DNA of 10,926 nt from Anaerolineae bacterium (GCA_025454565.1 JALOOE010000030.1:1-10926), one strand, 5' to 3'; counted from the stretch's first letter, positions 1 to 7,162 are shown. The notes: generated by a model from the sequence alone, not told the origin. Made by a program: numbers and translations.

Positions 1-927
1 GTCAGGCTGGCGATCGTCGCGTTGGCGCCGATCCAGCCGTCGGACGCACCTAATTGCCGCACGTAGTAGAGCACGTAGATCGGCCCGATCATCCACAAGC
101 CGAGGCCGTGGGCCAATGTACTGCCCACCATACGGGCGAAATCGGGCTGTTGGCGGAATGCATCCCTTGCCCCTGCCACGCGCTCCTTGAGGCTCTGACT
201 GTGCGTCGCTGCCGGCTGCACGACGGAATCGGGCACGCGCATCCGTGTGATATAGAAGGTGCTGATCATCGAGCCGACAAAGCCGATGAGATAGACCAAT
301 TGATAGTTGATCGGGAACGTGGCCGCTGCCAGCCATCGGCTGGCGATGAAGGTGCCGCCCGTGACGACGACGGCCAGGATGATGTTGCGCGAGGCGAACA
401 AGCGGGCGCGCTGCGCCTCCGGCACGACGTCGGCCATCATCGAGTTCCAGCCGACCCCGAAGACCGCGGCCGGCGCGGTGAACCGAAGACCGCGGCCGGC
501 GCGGTGAAAAGGATGAGCGTCCAGACGACAGCCGTGCCGGGCTGGCTGAGGCCCAGCCACGGGATGATCGCGACCAGCAGGTAGCCGACGCGGGTGAGCG
601 CCAGGCTCCAGACCACCCACGGCATCCGCCTGGCGCGGCGGTTGAGGATCTGGCCGGCCGGGATGGTGATCAGCAGCGCCAACAGTGCCGGGATCGAGCT
701 GAGATAGCCGATCTGTGCGTTGGTGGCGCCCAAGCGCAGCGCATAGGCCGAGTTGAACGCTGCGGCGACCGACAGCAGGGCGGCCCAGAATACCTCGATC
801 CGGTGGGGTTGAGCCCGCTTGGGGCGATGTAGCCGCGAAGTTGTCGGATCGGAGCAACGGCAATCTCCAGAAAGCGCCTGACCGGAGAACTCGGGGTGGT
901 GTGTGGGATCGGATCGGGATAGTTCAT
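1..927 (-). pseudogene. MFS transporter, frame-disrupted, C-terminal part beyond window
   Basis: N-terminal half of a major facilitator superfamily permease read right to left. It starts at ATG 925-927 and runs off the left edge. Three frames must be joined. Frame one gives a soluble leader ending in GYIAPSGLNP. Frame two, from about 806, gives RIEVFWAALLSVAAAFNSAY, then LGATNAQIGYLSSIPALLAL, a typical first MFS helix pair. Frame three, after the tandem duplication at 457-508, continues FGVGWNSMMADVVPEAQRAR, then LFASRNIILAVVVTGG, and stays open to base 1. Removing one 26-bp copy fuses frames two and three cleanly in mid-helix. The first shift lies near a run of four C residues (805-808 on the plus strand). 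The substrate is unknown; divergence from the ROK/glycyl radical operon suggests uptake of its substrate (inference). The lesions are either genuine inactivation or assembly error. MFS identity is likely; pseudogene status is less sure. Confidence 0.75.
457..508. repeat. exact 26-bp tandem duplication inside the MFS gene
   Basis: Two identical 26-bp copies lie head to tail, 457-482 and 483-508. Each begins ccgaagaccg and ends gcggtgaa. Because 26 is not a multiple of three, the second copy shifts the MFS reading frame. The unit is GC-rich and contains the self-complementary core ccgcgg, which could promote slippage or misassembly. Confidence 0.95.
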
Positions 928-935
928 GGGAGTGC

Positions 936-941
936 AGTATA
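936..941 (-). promoter_or_regulatory. candidate -10 element just upstream of the MFS start
   Basis: The minus strand reads TATACT, followed by 8 nt and then the MFS ATG (925-927). That places the predicted transcription start only about 2 nt ahead of the start codon. No Shine-Dalgarno sequence lies in the gap (GCACTCCC) and no good -35 is visible. A leaderless or near-leaderless transcript is possible, but a chance match cannot be excluded. Confidence 0.35.
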
Positions 942-958
942 CTCCAAAACGTCCCGAA

Positions 959-988
959 TTGACACTCTGCATTCTGTTACGCTATGAT
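959..988 (+). promoter_or_regulatory. sigma-70-type promoter for the ROK/glycyl radical/SDR operon
   Basis: A perfect -35 TTGACA (959-964) is followed by an 18-bp spacer and TATGAT (983-988), five of six matches to the -10 consensus. The predicted transcription start is near 995, giving a leader of about 30 nt before the ROK ATG at 1025. It is the best promoter match in the window and reads into the three-gene operon. Confidence 0.7.
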
Positions 989-1024
989 GACCACGAGCAT
1001 TGCCTTGCTGGGGGGAAATAAGCT

Positions 1025-1972
1025 ATGGAAGCATGGGTAGTCGGCGTTGACCTGGGTGCAACTAAGATCGCTCTGGGCCTGATCGACGCGCAGAACCGCA
1101 TCGTCGCACGTCAGCGCGTGCCCACCGCGCCGCTGGAGGGGCCGGCTGCCGCCGTGGCGCGCATAGCGCAAGCCGTCGACGCGCTGAAAACCGCTTTGCC
1201 GGCCGATGCGCGTTTGGCTGGTCTCGGCATCTGCTCGCCGGGGCCGCTCGATCATCGCACGGGCATGTTGCTCGACCCGCCTAACCTGACCGGCTGGATC
1301 GACGTGCCGCTGCGCCAGATGCTGGTCGATCGGCTAGGGCTGCCCGTCATCCTGGAGCATGATGCCAAAGCCGCCGCATTAGGCGAGTATCACTATGGCG
1401 CCGGACGCGGCGAGCGCGACATGGTCTACATCGTCGTGGGCACCGGCGTCGGTTCGGCGCTGATTCTGGACGGGAGAGTGCATCGCGGGCGCAATAACTC
1501 GGCGGGTGAGGTGGGCCACATCACCATTCGGGCCACGGGCGATGTCTGCTCGTGCGGTAACGTCGGCTGCGTCGAGTCGTTCACCGCTGGCCCGGCGATC
1601 GCACGCGCCTATCGCCGGGCGCTGGCGGCCGCGGGTGCTCACCGGCCGGCGGAGTCGAGCGAAGCGATCACTACGGAGAATATTGTCGGGCGCGCCCGTG
1701 GCGGTGAGCCTCTGGCCGTGCAGGTGCTGGCGGACGCCGGCGAAGCATTGGGCACCGCTGTCGCCACCCTGGCCATGATCCTCGACGTCGAGCTATATGT
1801 CATCGGCAGCAGCGTCGCGAAGGCCGGCGACCTGCTGCTCGAGCCGGCGCGTCAGGCCGTGGCGCACCACGCCCACCGCTCCGTCGCGGCTCGCGTGCGT
1901 ATCGTCCGCTCGGCGCTGGAAGATGACGGGCCGATCCTGGGCTGCGGTTGGCTGGCGCGCCAGAGACCGTGA
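1025..1972 (+). CDS. ROK-family sugar kinase (glucokinase-like)
   Basis: A 315-residue cytoplasmic kinase of the ROK family, which transfers phosphate from ATP to a hexose, N-acyl hexosamine or similar sugar. The N-terminal phosphate-binding motif DLGATK is at residues 9-14. The catalytic aspartate is D113 in EHDAKAAALGE. The glycine-rich GTGVGSALILDG segment precedes AGEVGH with zinc ligand H165, and the ROK zinc motif CSCGNVGC is C175, C177 and C182, followed by E184. There is no N-terminal DNA-binding domain, so it is an enzyme rather than a ROK repressor, and its length is normal. The ATG follows a G-rich stretch (1010-1015) that is a weak ribosome-binding site. It is the first gene of an operon: its stop lies 1 nt before the glycyl radical enzyme start. 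The exact sugar cannot be read from sequence; glucokinase is the default label. Confidence 0.9.
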   Translation: MEAWVVGVDLGATKIALGLIDAQNRIVARQRVPTAPLEGPAAAVARIAQAVDALKTALPADARLAGLGICSPGPLDHRTGMLLDPPNLTGWIDVPLRQMLVDRLGLPVILEHDAKAAALGEYHYGAGRGERDMVYIVVGTGVGSALILDGRVHRGRNNSAGEVGHITIRATGDVCSCGNVGCVESFTAGPAIARAYRRALAAAGAHRPAESSEAITTENIVGRARGGEPLAVQVLADAGEALGTAVATLAMILDVELYVIGSSVAKAGDLLLEPARQAVAHHAHRSVAARVRIVRSALEDDGPILGCGWLARQRP

Positions 1973-1973
1973 C

Positions 1974-4421
1974 ATGCACGATCCGCTGAGCGGCTTTCCG
2001 CCTGAATCCTGGGCCACGACACGGCCCACCGCGCCCCCCGCGCGCATCAAGGCGCGGCTACGCCATACGGAACGCTGGGTGGATGTGGAACGCGCGCGCT
2101 ACGCCACGCGCAGCTATCTGGCCACCGAGGGTCAGCCCATGCCGATCCGTCGGGCGCGGATGCTGCTCGATCTCGTTCGGCAGATGAGCATCACGATCGC
2201 CCCTGACGAACTGATCGTGGGCAACCGTTCCCTCTTGCCGCGCATGGGCGTGATCGCGCCCGAGGGCGCCGTAGATTGGGTGGATCGCGAGCTCGATATC
2301 CTGCCGACGCGGCCCCAAGATCGCTTCAATATCAGCCCGGAGGTTATCCGGGAGTTGCGACACGAGATTTTCCCATATTGGCGCGGCAAGACGCTCGAAG
2401 ACGCCGTGGCGGCGCGCCTGCCAGAAGAAGCGCGCCGGGCGGTCAACGGCAAGGCATTCACCGTGAACCAGACCGACCACGCCCAGGGCCACATCCTGCC
2501 GGATGTCGAGGGCTGGCTGAGATTGGGCATCGCCGGGCTGCGGGCGCAGGTTGCGGCAGCACGTTCCCAACGCCACCTGCCGGACGATCCACTGCCGTCC
2601 CTCGCCTGTCGACCGTCGTCCATCTCCCATCAAATCTTCCACGATGCCGCCCTGATCGCTTTGCAGGCTGCCTGTGAGTTTAGCGCGCGTTACGCCGATT
2701 TAGCCGAGCAGATGGCCGGTGAAGCGGAGGACGCCGCACGCCGTGCCGAGTTGTTCGGCATCGCCGATCGCTGCCGCTGGCTTTCCGAGCATCCCGCGCG
2801 CAACTTCCCGGAGGCGCTGCAAGCGGTCTGGTTCCTGTTTGCGCTGCTCCAGATCGAATCTAATGCCAGCAGCTTTTCACCGGGCCGGCTGGATCAATAT
2901 CTCCTGCCTTATCTGGAAGCCGACTTGGCAACGGGTAGCCTGGCATTGACCCAGGCGCAGGAGTGGTTGGAATTGCTCTGGCTCAAGTTCAACGAGATCG
3001 TCCTGCTGCGCAGCAGCGCCAGCGCACGCTACTTCGCCGGCTTTCCCATCGGCTTCAACATCGTCGTCGGCGGGCAAACGCCCGATGGTGCCGATGCGAC
3101 CAATTTGCTGAGCTTCATGTGTCTGCGCGCCCAGGCCGACCTGGGACTGACGCAGCCGAACCTCTCGATCCGCATCCATCGCGACAGCCCCCAGGAGTTC
3201 CTGCGAGCCGCAGCGCATGTGGTAGGCCGTGGCAGTGGGATGCCGCAGGTGTTCAACGACGAGGTTATTATTCCCGGCCAGCTTCGGCGCGGGATCGCGC
3301 CGGAGGACGCGCACAACTATGCCGTGGTCGGCTGCGTCGAGCTGTCGACGCCGGGCAAGGCGCTCGGCTGGAGCGATTCGGCCATGTTCAACATGGCCCG
3401 CATCCTGGAGTTGACGTTGTTCGGCGGCCGGGATCCGCAGACCGGCGAGCAGGTCGGGCTGGCGACGCCGCCGCTCGACGAGATGCGCTCGTTCGACGAG
3501 TTGGAAGCCGCCTACGACGCGCAACTGGCGCACTTTCTCGATCTGATGGTGAAGGGGTGCGACGTGGTGGACGCGCTCCACGCCGAACTCTTGCCGTCGC
3601 CGTTCCTCTCGCTGGTGATCCGAGATTGCATCGAGCGGGGCGTCGATGTGACAGCGGGCGGCGCGCGCTATAACTTCTCCGGCCCGCAGGGGGTGCAGAT
3701 CGCCAACGTGGCCGACAGCCTCGCCGCGGTGCGGCAAGCCGTCTTCGAGGAGCATTGGACGTCGTCGACGGATCTGCTGGCCGCGCTGCGTGCCGATTTC
3801 GCCGGCGATGAGGCGCTGCGCCAACGTCTGGTCCGCCGCGCGCCGAAATACGGTAATGACGACGAACGCGTCGATGTGCTCGCTCAGCGTTGGGGCAACC
3901 GCTTCAGCGAGCTGGTCAGCCAGCATCCGACGATTCGGGGCGGCACGTACCAACCCGGCTTCTACACTGTCTCGGCTCATGTGCCGATGGGCGCCCACGT
4001 GGGCGCGCTCCCCGATGGCCGGCGAGCGGGCGCGCCGTTGGCCGACGGCGGTCTATCGCCGATGACCGGTCGCGACCGGTTGGGGCCGACCGCGGTGCTG
4101 CGTTCCGTCAGCAAGCTCGATCTGGCGCTGGCATCGAACGGCACGCTGCTTAACATGAAGTTTCTGCCTGCTTTCTTCCAGGGCAGCGAGGCGCTGGACA
4201 AGTTCGTGTTCTTTCTGCGCAGCTTCTGCTCACTGCGCATCCCGCACGTCCAGTTCAACGTCGTCTCGGCAGACACCCTGCGCCAGGCTCAGGCGCGGCC
4301 AGAGGATTACGGCAGCCTGGTGGTGCGCGTGGCGGGCTACAGCGCGTATTTCACAGAGTTGGACCGGGTGCTGCAAGACGAAATCATTGCACGCACGGAA
4401 TTTTCGGAGGTAACATGCTGA
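1974..4421 (+). CDS. glycyl radical enzyme, PFL2/dehydratase-like (pyruvate formate-lyase family)
   Basis: An oxygen-sensitive radical enzyme of 815 residues, the usual size for the family. The N-terminal PFL domain carries the thiyl-radical motif VVGCVELSTPGK with Cys454 and Glu456. The C-terminal radical domain has RVAGYSAYF with Gly788, then LQDEIIARTEF, 27 residues before the end. The GCVE form (Cys plus general-base Glu) marks the dehydratase/lyase branch (choline lyase, diol and hydroxyproline dehydratases); true pyruvate formate-lyase has a Cys-Cys pair. The residue after Glu456 is Leu, whereas several well-studied dehydratases have Pro. The substrate is therefore not assignable; a polyol or sugar-derived compound is inferred from the flanking ROK kinase and SDR. 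The start at 1974 was chosen because the open frame continues upstream only over the ROK gene. Gly788 must be activated by a radical-SAM enzyme, and none is in this window. Confidence 0.93.
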   Translation: MHDPLSGFPPESWATTRPTAPPARIKARLRHTERWVDVERARYATRSYLATEGQPMPIRRARMLLDLVRQMSITIAPDELIVGNRSLLPRMGVIAPEGAVDWVDRELDILPTRPQDRFNISPEVIRELRHEIFPYWRGKTLEDAVAARLPEEARRAVNGKAFTVNQTDHAQGHILPDVEGWLRLGIAGLRAQVAAARSQRHLPDDPLPSLACRPSSISHQIFHDAALIALQAACEFSARYADLAEQMAGEAEDAARRAELFGIADRCRWLSEHPARNFPEALQAVWFLFALLQIESNASSFSPGRLDQYLLPYLEADLATGSLALTQAQEWLELLWLKFNEIVLLRSSASARYFAGFPIGFNIVVGGQTPDGADATNLLSFMCLRAQADLGLTQPNLSIRIHRDSPQEFLRAAAHVVGRGSGMPQVFNDEVIIPGQLRRGIAPEDAHNYAVVGCVELSTPGKALGWSDSAMFNMARILELTLFGGRDPQTGEQVGLATPPLDEMRSFDELEAAYDAQLAHFLDLMVKGCDVVDALHAELLPSPFLSLVIRDCIERGVDVTAGGARYNFSGPQGVQIANVADSLAAVRQAVFEEHWTSSTDLLAALRADFAGDEALRQRLVRRAPKYGNDDERVDVLAQRWGNRFSELVSQHPTIRGGTYQPGFYTVSAHVPMGAHVGALPDGRRAGAPLADGGLSPMTGRDRLGPTAVLRSVSKLDLALASNGTLLNMKFLPAFFQGSEALDKFVFFLRSFCSLRIPHVQFNVVSADTLRQAQARPEDYGSLVVRVAGYSAYFTELDRVLQDEIIARTEFSEVTC

Positions 4422-5134
4422 ATGGGAAAGTCATTCTTGTCGTCGGCGGCGCGGCTGGCATCGGTCGCGCCACAGCCGAGTTGTGCGCGGCACGGGGCGC
4501 GGCGGTCGTGGTGGCGGACATCGACCCGGCCGCTGGCCAGCAGGTCGCGACAGCGATCGGCGGTCTTTTCGTGGCGGTAAATGTGACCGATCCGGCCTCG
4601 GTTCAAGCCATGGTTGCGGCTATCGAGGAACGGTACGGCCGCCTGGATGGCCTGATCCAGACCGCCGGGGTGCTGAAAGGCGCCTACACGCCGGTCGACG
4701 AATTCCCGCTGGAAACCTGGCGGACGGTGCTTGAAGTCAATGTCACTGGCAGTTTCCTGTGCGCCAAGCACGCTGTCCCGCTCCTGAAGCAGAGCGACAA
4801 GGGGGTGATGATCCTTGTCTCGTCGGGCGCAGCCGTGGGCGGCAGCTCGTCGGTAGCCTATGGGGCGAGCAAGGGCGGCGTCAATAGCCTGGGCATCACG
4901 CTGGCGGCGAAGTTGGCGCCCGAAGGTATCCGTGTCAACGTGGTGATGCCGGGCAACATCGACACCGGCATGAAGCGTTCGGTGATCGCGGCCGAAGCGG
5001 AAATGAGCGGCAAATCGCTCGAGGATGCCGTCGCGGCATCAAAGCTGGGCGTGCCGGAAGGCGTGGCGCAGGTCCTCGCCTGGTTGGTCAGCGATGATGC
5101 GGACTATGTGCGCGGTATGATCACGACGCGCTGA
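4415..5134 (+). CDS. short-chain dehydrogenase/reductase (SDR)
   Basis: A classical SDR of 239 residues, an NAD(P)-dependent alcohol/carbonyl oxidoreductase. The Rossmann motif GGAAGIG is at residues 11-17. Asp35 at the end of the second strand suggests NAD(H) preference. The usual NAG is TAG here (LIQTAGV). NVTGSF supplies the helix-4 Asn, Ser136 lies in VSSGAAVG, and the catalytic pair is Tyr149/Lys153 in YGASK. The start overlaps the glycyl radical enzyme stop by 7 nt, with a GGAGG site at 4406-4410, so the two genes are translationally linked. An obvious role is to reduce or oxidise the product or substrate of the radical enzyme (inference). The protein ends abruptly at VRGMITTR, where most SDRs continue with a VDGG-type tail. 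An intergenic repeat begins 6 nt after the stop, so the last few residues may be lost. Confidence 0.92.
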   Translation: MLNGKVILVVGGAAGIGRATAELCAARGAAVVVADIDPAAGQQVATAIGGLFVAVNVTDPASVQAMVAAIEERYGRLDGLIQTAGVLKGAYTPVDEFPLETWRTVLEVNVTGSFLCAKHAVPLLKQSDKGVMILVSSGAAVGGSSSVAYGASKGGVNSLGITLAAKLAPEGIRVNVVMPGNIDTGMKRSVIAAEAEMSGKSLEDAVAASKLGVPEGVAQVLAWLVSDDADYVRGMITTR

Positions 5135-5139
5135 ACGCT

Positions 5140-5245
5140 GCGGAGAATCACCACAGAGACAGTGCGAAGCCTCCCTGTGGGACGGGGGATACCGAGGAGA
5201 ACACGATACGCTCCGTGTCCTCCGTGTCTCCGTGGTGATCTCCGC
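5140..5245. repeat. intergenic inverted-repeat element with CTCCGTGTC tandem units
   Basis: About 106 bp filling most of the gap between the SDR and the URO-D-like gene. The outer arms 5140-5160 and 5226-5245 are inverted copies (GTCTCYGTGGTGAT followed by TCTCCGC) with one mismatch and one inserted base. A nested pair, 5193-5205 and 5214-5224, forms a second short hairpin. Two exact copies of CTCCGTGTC (5211-5219 and 5220-5228) lie in tandem and run into TCCGTGGTGAT. This resembles the non-coding intergenic repeats rich in CCACAGAGAC/CTCCGTGTC seen in many environmental genomes (recalled, not searched). It encodes no protein. It could act as an attenuating hairpin within the operon. Confidence 0.75.
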
Positions 5246-5280
5246 TAACTCAACCGAGCTTTCTCGCCCAGGAGGAGTCA

Positions 5281-6252
5281 ATGCAGCCCAGAGATCGTTT
5301 CATCGCTGCGCTGGAGCGTCGAGCACCGACGCGGGGCCAGCGTGTACCTCACTTCGAGCTCGTCTTCTTTCTGACGATGGAGGCCTTCGGCAAGGTGCAT
5401 CCGTCGCATCGCAACTATCGGCAGTGGGATCAGATGGAGGAGAAGGAGCGCGAGCTCCATCGGAACGACATGGCCGATGTTTTCATCGCCACTGCCGATC
5501 GGTACGAGAACGATGCCATCTTCATCCATCCGAATCCCGGTAGCGTTGAGGAGACCATGCGCCTGGTCGAGCTGATCCGGGAGAAGACCGGCGACCGCTA
5601 CTTCATCATGCGCCACGGCGATGCCACCTTCAGCATCCCGGACGGCGATCACATGGCCGATTTCTCCTATCGACTGGTGGACGAGCCGCAGAAGGTGAAG
5701 GCCGAGGCGCAGCAGATGGTCGATGATGCGCTGGCGCGCGCCGAGCGCTACCGCAAGCACGCCGATCGGCGCGGCCTGGGGTTAGACGGCTTCGCGCTGT
5801 GCGCCGACTACTGCCTCAACACCGGTCCGTTCCTGAGCCCCCGGCGCTTCGCCGAGTTCGTTACACCCTATCTCGCCAAGCTGACCCAGGGCTATCGCGA
5901 TCTCGGTTTTTACGTCATCAAGCACACCGATGGCAACATCATGCCGATCATCGATCAACTGGTGCAGACCAATCCGCATGCGCTGCACTCCATCGATCCC
6001 CAGGCCGGTGTGGATATCGCTGAGGTCAAGCGGCGCTATGGCGACCGGATTTGTCTGATCGGGAACGTCAACTGCGGCCTGCTCGACACCGGCACGGATG
6101 AACAAGCGATCGAGTCGGCGCGCTACGCGCTCAAGAGCGGGATGCCGGGCGGCGGCTATGTCTTTTCGACGAGCAATTGCATTTACACGGGGATGCGCCT
6201 ATCGCGCTATGAGTTGATGCTGGATGTGTGGCGCAAAGAAGGGGTGTACTGA
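5281..6252 (+). CDS. uroporphyrinogen decarboxylase (URO-D)-family protein, methyltransferase-like, not HemE
   Basis: A 323-residue cytoplasmic TIM-barrel protein of the URO-D superfamily, which includes HemE and the MtaA/CmuA cobalamin methyltransferases. The family is recognised from KHTDGNIMPIIDQLV, LHSIDPQAGVDIAEVK, RICLIGNVNCGLLDTGT and GGGYVFSTSNCIYTGM. The N-terminal substrate-binding arginine motif of HemE is missing (VPHFELVFF stands in its place), so it is not a heme-pathway enzyme. His215, Cys265 and Cys300 are plausible metal ligands as in MtaA-type enzymes, although the second position of the usual His-X-Cys is Asp217. A strong ribosome-binding site, GGAGGAG (5271-5277), precedes the ATG. 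It lies downstream of the glycyl radical/SDR pair, 146 bp away across a repeat element, so co-transcription is possible but unproven. Its reaction is unknown; corrinoid-linked methyl transfer or demethylation is the leading guess. Confidence 0.87.
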   Translation: MQPRDRFIAALERRAPTRGQRVPHFELVFFLTMEAFGKVHPSHRNYRQWDQMEEKERELHRNDMADVFIATADRYENDAIFIHPNPGSVEETMRLVELIREKTGDRYFIMRHGDATFSIPDGDHMADFSYRLVDEPQKVKAEAQQMVDDALARAERYRKHADRRGLGLDGFALCADYCLNTGPFLSPRRFAEFVTPYLAKLTQGYRDLGFYVIKHTDGNIMPIIDQLVQTNPHALHSIDPQAGVDIAEVKRRYGDRICLIGNVNCGLLDTGTDEQAIESARYALKSGMPGGGYVFSTSNCIYTGMRLSRYELMLDVWRKEGVY

Positions 6253-6259
6253 GAAGCAC

Positions 6260-6292
6260 AAGTGCCGGTCACGTCTGACGTGACCGGCACTT
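6260..6292. terminator. perfect palindrome between convergent genes, likely bidirectional terminator
   Basis: Sixteen-base arms (6260-6275 and 6277-6292) are perfect reverse complements around a single central T at 6276. As RNA this forms a very stable GC-rich hairpin (core gtgccggtcacg). It sits 7 nt after the URO-D-like stop and 9 nt before the lipoprotein stop on the other strand, the ideal place for a shared terminator. There is no strong U-tract on either side, so it may end transcription inefficiently or mainly protect 3' ends. The symmetry could also be a protein-binding operator, but that is unlikely at a convergent junction. Confidence 0.7.
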
Positions 6293-6301
6293 CAGGCCTG
6301 G

Positions 6302-7162
6302 CTACTGGATCGGCGCTTCGATCTTGATGTTCGGATCGTAGTCGTAGAGCACGGTGGTCTTCGTCTTGCCGCCCTTGTTGATCAGCGAATCGGCCTCGGA
6401 CTCGATCTTGTAGACGAGCTTGTCTGTGATGCCCAGCCATGACTTGCCCTGGGACTTGATCGCCTGCTCGCCGACCTTCATTGAGGTGGCATGCTGATAG
6501 ACCCACATCGGCTTGCCATTCACGGTGTCCGCTCCGACGAACTTCAGATCGGCGACATCCATCTCCTTCAGCATCGCCTCGATGTTCTGCTGGTTCAGCA
6601 AGCCGGACATCATCTCGCCCATGTTGATGGGCGACTTGATCCACTTATCGCCCTGCTTCATGTAGGTGGCGTCCTTCAGGATGATGATCTCCTGGCCGGC
6701 CGATGGCATGATGTGGAAGCGATCGGGAGCCACGAACTCGAGGACGGTCTGGGATGTCTTGCTGCCATCCTCGCTGGAGATCGTCGCGCGGAAGGCCTTC
6801 TGGGCAAGTTGCGCTTTGGCAGCCTGCATCAGCAAATCGAAGCCGGCCTTACCGGTTGGCGCCTGAGCCTCTGGGGCTTTGGTGGGTTCCGGCGCCTTCG
6901 TCGGCTCCGGCGCCTTGGTAGGTTCCGGTGCTTTGATCGGTTCCGGCGCCTTGGTCGGGGCGGTGGCCTTGGTCGCTTCCGGCGCCTTGGTGGGTTCGGG
7001 GAGTTTTGTGGGATCAGGAGCCTGCGTCGGTGCGGCGGCCTTGGCAGGGGCAGCCGTCGGGGCCTTTGTCGGTTCGGGCCTGGCCCCGCCGCACGCGGCG
7101 AGAACCAACACGAGCGCGGTCAACAGCATGAACAGCGCGATAGCGGTGACTCTTCTCTGCAT
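6302..7162 (-). CDS. secreted lipoprotein with Pro/Thr/Lys-rich linker and LppX/LolA-like C-terminal domain
   Basis: A 286-residue exported lipoprotein. The N-terminus is basic (MQRR), followed by a hydrophobic stretch and a lipobox LAAC with the lipidated cysteine at residue 24. Residues 29-103 are a low-complexity linker of repeated PTKAPE units. From about residue 107 a folded domain begins (FDLLMQAAKAQLAQKAFRAT), containing TVLEFVAPDRFHIM, TYMKQGDKWIKSP and KPMWVYQHATSMKV. This beta-rich pattern resembles lipid-binding LolA/LppX/LprG-like or outer-membrane-lipoprotein-sorting-like domains, so it may bind a hydrophobic ligand at the outer face of the membrane (inference). The start is supported by GGAGG at 7169-7173, six bases ahead of the ATG. 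It is transcribed divergently from galactokinase and convergently with the URO-D-like gene, hence probably monocistronic. Lipoprotein status is firm; the domain assignment is tentative. Confidence 0.85.
   Translation of the reverse strand: MQRRVTAIALFMLLTALVLVLAACGGARPEPTKAPTAAPAKAAAPTQAPDPTKLPEPTKAPEATKATAPTKAPEPIKAPEPTKAPEPTKAPEPTKAPEAQAPTGKAGFDLLMQAAKAQLAQKAFRATISSEDGSKTSQTVLEFVAPDRFHIMPSAGQEIIILKDATYMKQGDKWIKSPINMGEMMSGLLNQQNIEAMLKEMDVADLKFVGADTVNGKPMWVYQHATSMKVGEQAIKSQGKSWLGITDKLVYKIESEADSLINKGGKTKTTVLYDYDPNIKIEAPIQ
6854..7078 (-). repeat. 18-bp tandem repeats coding the PTKAPE linker of the lipoprotein
   Basis: About 225 bp of imperfect 18-bp units encode the hexapeptide PTKAPE. The most regular copies are residues 68-97 (APTKAPEPIKAPEP and onward). 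Third-position variation between copies shows the array is not a fresh duplication. The proline/lysine-rich linker probably spans the cell wall, holding the C-terminal domain away from the membrane. Length variation between strains is expected. Confidence 0.85.

Noticed and set aside
54..584. Plus-strand open frame of 176 codons opposite the MFS gene
   Set aside because: It is antisense to clear transmembrane-helix coding sequence, and its His/Arg/Asp-rich product is typical of a shadow frame.
1025..1972. ROK transcriptional repressor
   Set aside because: There is no N-terminal helix-turn-helix domain; the protein begins directly with the kinase phosphate motif.
1797..1973. Extending the glycyl radical enzyme upstream to 1797
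   Set aside because: The extra 59 residues overlap the ROK gene in another frame and look non-coding (Arg/Ser-rich); the start at 1974 fits operon spacing.
2877..3998. Minus-strand open frame of 373 codons
   Set aside because: It lies wholly antisense to the glycyl radical enzyme, with Arg/His/Gln-rich composition and no motif.
1974..4421. True pyruvate formate-lyase (pflB)
   Set aside because: It has a single Cys in a GCVE motif rather than a Cys-Cys pair, and no adjacent activating enzyme.
5140..5245. CRISPR array
   Set aside because: The direct repeats are only two 9-mers with no spacers, and the dominant symmetry is inverted.
5281..6252. Heme-pathway uroporphyrinogen decarboxylase (hemE)
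   Set aside because: The N-terminal arginine substrate motif is missing and the metal-site motifs match the methyltransferase-like branch.
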